From positions 1 through 49,815 of the forward strand of contig PABI01000069.1 of NCBI GenBank assembly GCA_002699125.1: a stretch of DNA of 49,815 nucleotides, written 5' to 3'. The DNA comes from Anaerolineaceae bacterium (lineage in GTDB: Bacteria > Chloroflexota > Anaerolineae > Promineifilales > Promineifilaceae). Both the position numbers and the translations under genes were made by a program. Numbering within the stretch: position 1 is the first letter of the stretch; each line of letters begins with the position of its first letter. A model generated the notes under the pieces. That model was not told where the DNA came from. It saw nothing but the letters and a program-made list of their open reading frames with translations, and did not search any database. Shown here piece after piece: positions 25,399-31,934 of the stretch.

Positions 25399-26550
25399 TT
25401 ATCCACCAGGAACGTAACCGGTCTCAAGGGAACCATCTTGCAGGCCTGCGTTGATTTCGTCCAGTTGAGATTTGATGTCGTCGGAAACAACGCTGTCAAA
25501 GTCATGGAACGGAGCCAAACCAACATCACCCACAAAGTTACCGGCCGGGAAGCTGCCATCATTGGCGGCAGAAATCAGATCGAAGACGCCGGGGGTGATG
25601 AGCTTCATAGCGCTGGAAACCAGGCAGGAATGGGCTTCAGGCACGGTTTCCCACTGGTCGCTATCCACACCAATGCAGAACAGACCTTCGTTACCGGCAA
25701 CCTCAATGAGGGCACCATTACCAGTTTTACCACCGGCACCAAAGATCACGTCTGCACCCTGGCCAATAGCCTGGGCAGAGGTGCTGGCACCCCATTCGGG
25801 GTCGGTGAATGCGACATCCAGACCACCGGGATGGTAGGTGGAGATGATGTTAATATCTTCGTTCACGTATTCGGCACCGTTTTCATACCCTTCTTTAAAG
25901 GCGACAACGGGGGGAACAAGGTCTGTACCCAAAACGGCCGCAATCGTGTTGGTCTCGGTCAGCAAACCGGCCAGAGCACCAGCCAGGAAGCCAGCTTTGT
26001 CTTCGTTGAAGATGAGGCCAGCGACGTTATCTACGGCTTCACCTTGGAACTGGTCCACACCGACGAAGTTGATGTCGGGGTAGGTGGCAGCAGCTTCAAG
26101 TGTGGCTTCACCAAGAGCAAATCCAACGGTTACGATGACATCATAGCCAGCGTCGGCGAATAGGGCGATGTTGGCACCGTAATCTTTGGCATCACTTGTC
26201 TCGATGTAATCAACCTGGGCACCCAGCTCTTCTTCGGCGCGCAAAACGCCTTCCCAAGCGGATTGGTTGAAGGATTTGTCGTCGATCTCACCTACATCAG
26301 TGACCAGACCGACACAGAAGACATCTTCGCTGGCACAATCGCCTTCAGCGCTTTCTTCTTCAGCCATTTCCTCATCCATCTCTTCTTCGGCCATCTCTTC
26401 ATCAGCCATTTCTTCTTCTGTTTCTTCAGCAGTGGTGTCGGTTGTGTCCGTCTCATCAGCGGCCGGCTCATCGCCGCCACCACCACAGGCCACCAGGGCC
26501 ATGGCTAAGATAAGCAACAAACTTAACAACCAAAACTTAGATTTTTGCAT
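25399..26550 (-). CDS. BmpA-family nucleoside-binding lipoprotein
   Basis: A 383-residue lipoprotein. Signal peptide with lipobox LVACGGGG (Cys near 22), then an unusually long acidic spacer rich in Thr, Glu, Asp and Met (about residues 27-70). The BMP/PnrA-type binding domain begins FCVGLVTDVGEIDDKSFNQS AWEG (split here) and includes FVGVDQFQGEA, IFGAGGKTGNG and FCIGVDSDQWET. BMP proteins capture purine nucleosides for import. The ATG at 26550 follows an SD (GGAG). First gene of the operon bmpA-permease-permease-ATPase-pheA, with a clear promoter upstream. Confidence 0.93.
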   Translation of the reverse strand: MQKSKFWLLSLLLILAMALVACGGGGDEPAADETDTTDTTAEETEEEMADEEMAEEEMDEEMAEEESAEGDCASEDVFCVGLVTDVGEIDDKSFNQSAWEGVLRAEEELGAQVDYIETSDAKDYGANIALFADAGYDVIVTVGFALGEATLEAAATYPDINFVGVDQFQGEAVDNVAGLIFNEDKAGFLAGALAGLLTETNTIAAVLGTDLVPPVVAFKEGYENGAEYVNEDINIISTYHPGGLDVAFTDPEWGASTSAQAIGQGADVIFGAGGKTGNGALIEVAGNEGLFCIGVDSDQWETVPEAHSCLVSSAMKLITPGVFDLISAANDGSFPAGNFVGDVGLAPFHDFDSVVSDDIKSQLDEINAGLQDGSLETGYVPGG

Positions 26551-26590
26551 TTTGTTCTCCTTCCTTTTGTTAAAAAGAAACTTGTGCAAT

Positions 26591-26612
26591 TGACAAATGC
26601 AAACGCATTGTC
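26591..26612. promoter_or_regulatory. Inverted repeat in the bmpA leader
   Basis: GACAAATGC/GCATTGTC around AAAC, between the bmpA transcription start and its SD. It could be an operator (ATGC-N4-GCAT core) or a small RNA hairpin. Confidence 0.4.
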
Positions 26613-26636
26613 TTTGTCCAGTAAAAGGTGGAGGGG

Positions 26637-26665
26637 ATTATAGTAGTAAGCGATTAAAGCAGCAA
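26637..26665 (-). promoter_or_regulatory. Promoter of the bmpA-pheA operon
   Basis: Minus-strand TTGCTG (26660-26665), exact 17-nt spacer, TATAAT (26637-26642). The predicted leader is about 80 nt. Confidence 0.7.
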
Positions 26666-26668
26666 CAG

Positions 26669-27805
26669 TCAGGAACGGCCGTTCCGCCTATTTTTGCGTG
26701 ATTTTTTGCTTTTTTTATGCGGCGGCGTGCGTTTTGGGGAATGGGGCGTGGCCGACGGCCGTTTCTCGGCCGATTTTGGTCGAGGCGGGGTGGAAATGAT
26801 GCCCAGAAATTCATTAATCTTTTTTAAGAGTGCGCGCAGCTTGCGGTTGCTTTGCAGCAGAGGATACGCTTTGAGCATCTCCCGGTACAGGCTGAACCAG
26901 AGTTGGAAATCGTCGCGACGGCCGTAGCGGTCCATCGATCCTTTGCGGCGAAACTGCCACGGTTTAAAGCCGGTGTAATGAATGCCGTAGAGCACATCCA
27001 GATTGGGATAACCGTTCAGGCTGTGGAAGCGTAAATCGACGTTGGTCCACTGGCCGGAATAGCGCAGCGTCAGGTACTGCATCTCCGGCCAGTCAAACGC
27101 ATCCGTAACAAGCGGCTGGACGGTTGGGGATTGAATATCCTGCATGATCGCCTGGAATTCGGCCAGGGACGGTTCCAGCACCAGCAGCGAACTGATGACG
27201 CCCATGTTGCTCGGATCGTCGGCAACGCGGTCGGTGATTTCAGCAGGGATGGGTTGGCCATGCGGGCAGTCGGCGTAAATCTGGTGCCAGTTCCAGGTGC
27301 CGTCCTGGGCCACGCTGTCGGGAATGATGAAGTTGCCGTCGTCGCCCCATTCCATGACGTGGGTTTTGCGCTCATTAATGGTGCCGGCCGGGGCAGGCAG
27401 GGTGAAGAGGTGGTCGTAATGGCGCAGCGGCAGCAGGTCGGCGTCCAGCAAGACGATCTTGTCGTAGTCGTAGCCCAAATCGCCATCGGCACCGAGGCGC
27501 AGGGCGTGCAGGCGGGTGAAGACGTAGGGAAGATACGGCCGTTTCCCCACTCGCGCATGCGGCACATAAATCTTCTCCACCTCAATCACTTCGTCGTACA
27601 AATGGGCCAACGCCTGCCGCGCCGGGCGACTGATTTCTTCCGTGACCATGCAAATCAAATTGGCCTCCGTTTTTTGGCGGCGCAGGCCGTGGGCCAGCAG
27701 CAGTACCGCTGGCAGGTAGCTGTCGTTGAGCATGAGGAAGGTGACAAAGGCGTAGCGAGAACGGCCGTTTGGCCGACGCATGGTTTGGGGCTTGGGGAAC
27801 GTCAT
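26669..27805 (-). CDS. GT8-like glycosyltransferase
   Basis: A 378-residue retaining-type glycosyltransferase resembling family 8 (glycogenin/galactinol synthase-like). The fold starts YAFVTFLMLNDSYLPAVLLL, includes KRPYLPYVFTRLHALRLGAD and a DxD motif with Asp121 and Asp123 in VLLDADLLPL, which would bind Mn2+ and the nucleotide-sugar. The GIHYTGFKPW motif (near 288) is the expected C-terminal HxxGxxKPW block. A very basic Lys/Arg/Pro/Ser tail covers the last 45 residues. No SD; a weak promoter (TTAACT, 17 nt, AATAAT at 27812-27840) ends six nt before the ATG, suggesting a leaderless message. Sugar and acceptor unknown. Confidence 0.83.
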   Translation of the reverse strand: MTFPKPQTMRRPNGRSRYAFVTFLMLNDSYLPAVLLLAHGLRRQKTEANLICMVTEEISRPARQALAHLYDEVIEVEKIYVPHARVGKRPYLPYVFTRLHALRLGADGDLGYDYDKIVLLDADLLPLRHYDHLFTLPAPAGTINERKTHVMEWGDDGNFIIPDSVAQDGTWNWHQIYADCPHGQPIPAEITDRVADDPSNMGVISSLLVLEPSLAEFQAIMQDIQSPTVQPLVTDAFDWPEMQYLTLRYSGQWTNVDLRFHSLNGYPNLDVLYGIHYTGFKPWQFRRKGSMDRYGRRDDFQLWFSLYREMLKAYPLLQSNRKLRALLKKINEFLGIISTPPRPKSAEKRPSATPHSPKRTPPHKKSKKSRKNRRNGRS

Positions 27806-27853
27806 TAGGAGATTATTTGATGAGTTCAGTTCCTAGTTAATTGTCAGGTCCTT

Positions 27854-28093
27854 TTACTCCAGCCGATCTTCTTCCATTGGCTCTACATCAGGTACGGCCG
27901 CTAAGAATGCTTCAAAATCGGCCCGGCTGCCCTTGCTTGCTTCGGCACGAAGGTAATCTATTGTGCGCAGCGCACTAATTTTTTCGGCAGCTGCTAAGGT
28001 CAGGAACTGGTTAATAGATACACCCTCTGCTTGAGCCAGCCGTTTTATTTCTTTGTGCAAACTTTCTGGTAAACGAATGGTAAGTGCTGTCAT
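27854..28093 (-). CDS. RHH antitoxin-like protein
   Basis: A 79-residue ribbon-helix-helix protein: TALTIRLPESLHKEIKRLAQ then GVSINQFLTLAAAEKISAL is the RHH fold of CopG/HicB-tail type antitoxins. The acidic C-terminal part (about residues 55-79) would neutralise the partner toxin. Its ATG overlaps the stop of the PIN gene by 4 nt and has its own SD (AGGAGA). In this pair the putative toxin gene is upstream of the antitoxin gene, the reverse of the common order. Confidence 0.82.
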   Translation of the reverse strand: MTALTIRLPESLHKEIKRLAQAEGVSINQFLTLAAAEKISALRTIDYLRAEASKGSRADFEAFLAAVPDVEPMEEDRLE

Positions 28094-28512
28094 TTGATTT
28101 CTCCTATTTCGGCCAGAAAATGTGCTGGTTTCATAGCTGAAATACCGAAGGTCTCGATACCTCGGAAATCTTTTAAATTGAATGTGACTATAATCGCAGC
28201 TTGAGCAGCTACGGCGAGTTCAAGAATCATGTCGTCATCGGCATCGGGCAAAAACGGCCGCCAATGAAAGTAAATTTCTTGAAGATGCGCCTGTGAGGCT
28301 AGGTAACGAACAGCCCCATACACTTGTTGGTCCGTCAGATTGACAGGTTTATTCTCAGGTCGTGTCAACACATCCAGATACTCCAGATAGAGCGGCATGG
28401 ATAAACAAATCTGGAAATGCTCACTCGGGATAAGCTCCACAATTCGGTAAGAAGCCCCTCTGTTTGAACGTGAAGCAGCTACCAGTATATTTGTATCTAG
28501 AACGACCCTCAT
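28090..28512 (-). CDS. PIN-domain toxin-like ribonuclease
   Basis: A 140-residue PIN-domain protein of the COG1569 putative toxin group. MRVVLDTNILVAA has the first catalytic Asp (residue 6); PDADDDMILELAVAAQAAII carries the later acidic residues, and IVTFNLKDF is the usual TxxxxDF close. Such proteins are Mg2+-dependent RNases inhibited by the partner antitoxin. Start chosen at 28512; a TTG at 28548 is in frame and would overlap the GH1 stop. An inverted repeat GGTGGCA-N4-TGCCACC touches the ATG. Confidence 0.82.
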   Translation of the reverse strand: MRVVLDTNILVAASRSNRGASYRIVELIPSEHFQICLSMPLYLEYLDVLTRPENKPVNLTDQQVYGAVRYLASQAHLQEIYFHWRPFLPDADDDMILELAVAAQAAIIVTFNLKDFRGIETFGISAMKPAHFLAEIGEIK

Positions 28513-28530
28513 GGTGGCAAATATGCCACC
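28513..28530. promoter_or_regulatory. Inverted repeat at the PIN start codon
   Basis: GGTGGCA (28513-28519), AATA, TGCCACC (28524-28530), immediately upstream of the ATG. It could be the operator for autoregulation by the RHH protein, or an RNA hairpin over the ribosome site. Confidence 0.45.
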
Positions 28531-28544
28531 ACTTAAAATAAAAG

Positions 28545-29903
28545 TCAACCTTTTTGAAAACTAGACTGGTTATTTTGGGGAGCTTCTCCCTTAAATATGG
28601 TTCGCAATAATTCGGGGGCGTATTTTTCGGCCTGGCGGCTGGTGAGGCTGCGGCTGTGGCATATGTCCTGGTACAAACGGCCGCTTTCTCGCCAGCTCCT
28701 CTCTTGTGTTTCAGGATTCAATTCAATCAGGCCAAAACGCTGTGTCCAGCCGCGATCCCACTCAAAATTATCCACCAGGCTCCAATGATAATAGCCCATC
28801 ACCGGGTAGCAAAAGCTGAGCGCCCGCCACACTTCGCGCAAATGGGTCATGAGGAAAGACGGCCGTAACCGATCCGCCTTATCCGGTACGCCATTTTCCG
28901 TAATGTAGATCGGCTTCTTGTACGGCAGCAGCGATTCAATCAACTGGAACAGCCCGGCCGGATAGACCTCGCCATAGTTGCCGTCGCTCACCACCGCGCC
29001 CGGTTCCCACTCTTGCGAGATCAGCTCACCAAACGGCGGGAAGTTGACATAAAAATGCGTGTAGTAGTTCAGACCAATGAAATCAAAACTACCTGCCAGG
29101 TTAGGGATGGTGCGGCGACCGACGGGGAAATAGAGACGGCCGTTTTGCATCGAATCTAGCCACATCCGGTTAAACAACCAACCCAGCCGCCCGGCCCACC
29201 AGCGGCTCAGCGGCGAGCTGCCGGGGCGCGCTTGCAGCACCGCCATATTTTTGGCCACGCCCACCAGCGCCTGCGGCAAACGCTCTTTAATCGTGTGGTA
29301 GGCGGCTGCGTGGCAGCCAAGTAAATTGGGAATGGCTCCCAATGCCCCTTGCCAGCCGCTGTGCTTGCCCTGGGGAAAATCCCCGGTCAGATAGCGCATA
29401 AACACGTACACCATCGGCTCGTTGATGGTGATCCATTTGGGGATAAGATCGCCCAGCACATCGACCACTTTGGCCGTGTAGCGCTGAAAATATTCCACCA
29501 CAATCTTGCTGTTGAAGTCCCCTTTCTCCACCAGCCACAGCGGATTGCTAAAGTGGTGCAGTGTCACCATCGGCTCGATGCCCCGGTTGTGCATCCCTTG
29601 CAAAATTTCCCGGTAACGAGCCAAGGCAGCCTCGTCAAAGACGCTGGGTTCTGGCTCGATGCGGCTCCACTCCAGCGAGAGGCGGTGGGCGTTGGTACCC
29701 ATCTCGGCGGCAATGTCCAAATCTTGTTCAGCGTTGGCCCACCAATTACTGGCCAGCCCCGATTTGTGGTTGTGTAGGATACGGCCGTCCGCCTGCTCCC
29801 AGGCCCACCAATCGCTGTTTGTATTATTACCTTCTACCTGATAAGCGGCCGTTGCCGTCCCCCACAAAAAATCCGGTGGAAACAACAGTTGTGCCTGTGC
29901 CAT
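28545..29903 (-). CDS. GH1 family beta-glucosidase
   Basis: A 452-residue glycoside hydrolase family 1 enzyme hydrolysing terminal beta-linked glucose or galactose from oligosaccharides. FLWGTATAAYQVEGNN is the N-terminal signature; acid/base Glu162 lies in TINEPMVY and nucleophile Glu336 in YITENGVPD. VDNFEWDRGWTQRFGLI completes the aglycone region. No signal peptide, so cytoplasmic. ATG at 29903 follows SD GGAGCG; a frame to 29930 has weaker support. Length is as expected. The downstream toxin-antitoxin pair may be co-transcribed. Confidence 0.94.
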   Translation of the reverse strand: MAQAQLLFPPDFLWGTATAAYQVEGNNTNSDWWAWEQADGRILHNHKSGLASNWWANAEQDLDIAAEMGTNAHRLSLEWSRIEPEPSVFDEAALARYREILQGMHNRGIEPMVTLHHFSNPLWLVEKGDFNSKIVVEYFQRYTAKVVDVLGDLIPKWITINEPMVYVFMRYLTGDFPQGKHSGWQGALGAIPNLLGCHAAAYHTIKERLPQALVGVAKNMAVLQARPGSSPLSRWWAGRLGWLFNRMWLDSMQNGRLYFPVGRRTIPNLAGSFDFIGLNYYTHFYVNFPPFGELISQEWEPGAVVSDGNYGEVYPAGLFQLIESLLPYKKPIYITENGVPDKADRLRPSFLMTHLREVWRALSFCYPVMGYYHWSLVDNFEWDRGWTQRFGLIELNPETQERSWRESGRLYQDICHSRSLTSRQAEKYAPELLRTIFKGEAPQNNQSSFQKG

Positions 29904-30076
29904 ACATCGCTCCAAAAATAATGACGTCAAAAAAGTTTAATTGGCTCATTATGGCACGGCCGTTTCCTGCTGCCAAATTCAGATACCGCAAGTAGAATCG
30001 TAACCCGCCCCTGGACAATACTCCTAATCCAATGTCTACCCAGACGATAATCTTTTGTGTAAAAATTATCTGCTGC

Positions 30077-30082
30077 TATACT
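30077..30082 (+). promoter_or_regulatory. Extended -10 of the V4R gene
   Basis: TGCTATACT, with TATACT at 30077-30082. Transcription would start near 30089, about 47 nt before the chosen GTG start. Confidence 0.45.
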
Positions 30083-30135
30083 TGTGAAACGTGCAGCAAT
30101 CATCTTATCAACATGAGCTAGCTTCGGAGGCTTTT

Positions 30136-30771
30136 GTGAGAGACTTGGTCCCTCTAAGTAATTATTATTACCCAAACAAGATGGGACGCATCATGTTAAC
30201 ATCACTCGAAGAAGTTATGGGCCGAAACGGCTTAAATGCTTTGCTCAACCTCATCGATCTGCACGAATATATCCAGAATGCTCCCCCCGATAACCTGGAA
30301 CGCGAATTTGACTTTGCCAACATTAGCAATATTAATCGCGGTTTGGAAGAGATTTATGGGCCACGCGGGGGGCGCGGGCTGGCGCTGCGCAGCGGGCGGG
30401 CGATCTTTTCACGAGGGCTGCGTCAATTTGGGGCGCTGGCAGGTGTCAGCGATTTAGCCTTTAAGGTGCTGCCGCTCAAAACCAAGCTCAAGATTGGTAT
30501 TCCTGCGGTGGCTCGCATTTTTACCCAGTTCAGCGACCAGACCAGCCATGTAGAAGAGATGGATGACCATTTTTTGTACACAATTGACCGCTGTTCTATG
30601 TGCTGGGGACAGCAGTCTGATCGGCCCATTTGCTACATTGCTGTGGGCATTTTGCAAGAAACGCTGCGCTGGGTGAGCGGCGGTTTGGAATTTCGCGTTG
30701 ATGAAATTGAATGTCACGCAGCCGGAGCCGATGCCTGCGTGTTTAAAATTGATAAAGAGCCAATAAAGTAG
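30136..30771 (+). CDS. V4R-domain protein
   Basis: A 211-residue protein from a GTG start at 30136 with SD CGGAGG five nt upstream; an in-frame GTG at 30091 would begin at the transcription start and has no SD. The N-terminal YYYPNKMGRIMLTSLEEVMG and NALLNLIDL segment, then REFDFANISNIN and YGPRGGRGLALRSGRAIF, precede a C-terminal V4R (4-vinyl reductase-like) small-molecule binding domain with RCSMCWG and CHAAGADACVFKI, whose cysteines could bind metal. V4R proteins often act as sensors of small ligands. Probably co-transcribed with the response-regulator-like gene 109 nt downstream. Confidence 0.82.
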   Translation: MRDLVPLSNYYYPNKMGRIMLTSLEEVMGRNGLNALLNLIDLHEYIQNAPPDNLEREFDFANISNINRGLEEIYGPRGGRGLALRSGRAIFSRGLRQFGALAGVSDLAFKVLPLKTKLKIGIPAVARIFTQFSDQTSHVEEMDDHFLYTIDRCSMCWGQQSDRPICYIAVGILQETLRWVSGGLEFRVDEIECHAAGADACVFKIDKEPIK

Positions 30772-30812
30772 TTCTTTCGACAATTGTAGAGTCACTTGGA
30801 GTTTGCAATTTA

Positions 30813-30871
30813 ACCAGGGTATGGCCCTGGTGAAAGCTTCAGGGGCTTGTTTGTAATGGTCGGAAACCCCT
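30813..30871 (+). promoter_or_regulatory. Structured region between V4R and REC genes
   Basis: A 7-bp hairpin (ACCAGGG/CCCTGGT, 30813-30831) followed by AGGGG (30841-30845) and CCCCT (30867-30871), which could pair around a 21-nt loop just before the ATG at 30881. There is no U-run. It does not match a riboswitch I can name. Confidence 0.4.
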
Positions 30872-30880
30872 TAAATCCTT

Positions 30881-31750
30881 ATGAATGAAGTAGATAAGCA
30901 AAGTCAAACAATTTTTATCGTTGAAGATGACAACGATCTGGCCGAAATGCTGCGCGCCTATTTTCGTGTGCAGGGATACACTGTTTCCGTGGCATCCCGG
31001 GGGCACGACGGCGTAGCGGGCATCACGGAAAATGTGCCGGATGTGGTTGTTCTGGACATACGTCTACCCGATATTGATGGTTATGAAGTGTGTCGCCAGC
31101 TGCGCCGCTCACGCAAAACGCAGCACGTCCCCGTCATTTTTCTTACCGAAAAACGGGAGCGGGAAGATAAGCTGGCAGGCCTGGAGTTGGGCGCGGTTGA
31201 TTACATTACCAAGCCCTTTGATATTCAGGAGCTGCGGCTGCGCGTGCGTAATGCGCTGCGCCGGGCGCAAATGAGTACGCTGCTGAATCCGGTGACCGGT
31301 TTGCCGGAAGGCACCCTGGTGCGTGAGCAGCTAACCCAGCTGCTGAACCAGTCGGATTGGGGCGTGGTGATGGCCGGCATTCGCGGCCTGAGTAAGTTCC
31401 GCGACAAGTTTGGCTTTGTCGCCGCTGATGATGTATCGCGGGCCGTGACGTTGATGATTGCCAATGCCGTGCAGGAAAGCGGTGCGGGTGATGCGTTTGT
31501 AGGCCATGCTGACTCTGGCGATTTCATTATTTTGACTACGGCCGAATTGTGCCAAAAGTTGGCGGAGCGGTGCATGGTGCGGCTGCATCCATCGATCCAA
31601 TATTTTTATCCGGCCTTAGAGCGACAGCGACTGCATGAACTACCGGAATCTGAGCGGTTGACGGTGCACGTTTCGGCCGTTTCTTCACGTCAGTTCCAGG
31701 GCAACAACATGGAAGAGTTGTTTGCGGCGTTGGCCAATCATCGACTTTAA
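30881..31750 (+). CDS. Response regulator with degenerate GGDEF-like domain
   Basis: A 289-residue protein. Residues 9-125 are a receiver domain: acidic pair EDDND, phospho-acceptor Asp59 in VVVLDIRLPD, Thr/Lys in VIFLTEK and ITKPFD. Residues about 136-289 look like a GGDEF relative: it opens NPVTGLPEGTLV, as in active domains, but the catalytic loop reads GHADSGDF in place of GGDEF, so cyclase activity is unlikely. It may bind nucleotides or partner proteins instead. Likely in a two-gene unit with the V4R protein. A terminator follows at 31817. No SD is clear. Confidence 0.83.
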   Translation: MNEVDKQSQTIFIVEDDNDLAEMLRAYFRVQGYTVSVASRGHDGVAGITENVPDVVVLDIRLPDIDGYEVCRQLRRSRKTQHVPVIFLTEKREREDKLAGLELGAVDYITKPFDIQELRLRVRNALRRAQMSTLLNPVTGLPEGTLVREQLTQLLNQSDWGVVMAGIRGLSKFRDKFGFVAADDVSRAVTLMIANAVQESGAGDAFVGHADSGDFIILTTAELCQKLAERCMVRLHPSIQYFYPALERQRLHELPESERLTVHVSAVSSRQFQGNNMEELFAALANHRL

Positions 31751-31816
31751 GTGGCACGGCCGTTTTTTATCCCCCTCACATTTTGATACAATCCCCAACC
31801 GAATTTTAGTTTGAAC

Positions 31817-31846
31817 ATCAGGGCTTCACACAGCCCTGATTTCGTT
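31817..31846 (+). terminator. Rho-independent terminator
   Basis: Perfect 9-bp stem ATCAGGGCT/AGCCCTGAT, loop TCACAC, followed by TTCGTTTT. Confidence 0.75.
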
Positions 31847-31859
31847 TTGCCTGATCAGG

Positions 31860-31890
31860 ATTTTATCCACAGATTACGCAGATTTTTCTG
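31860..31890 (+). repeat. CGCAGATT-family repeat
   Basis: TTTTATCCACAGATTACGCA then GATTTTT: units of (A)CGCAGATT after a TTATCC lead. Related copies lie at 37429-37462, 41822-41857, 42669-42727 and 44240-44318, all in the same orientation. Confidence 0.7.
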
Positions 31891-31934
31891 TCTGTTAATC
31901 TCGGCTTTCTCTGTGGCTTTATTCAATCATACGT

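Noticed and set aside
25438..26163. Plus-strand ORF of 241 codons opposite the BmpA-like gene
   Set aside because: Antisense frame to a clear lipoprotein gene; no SD or family match.
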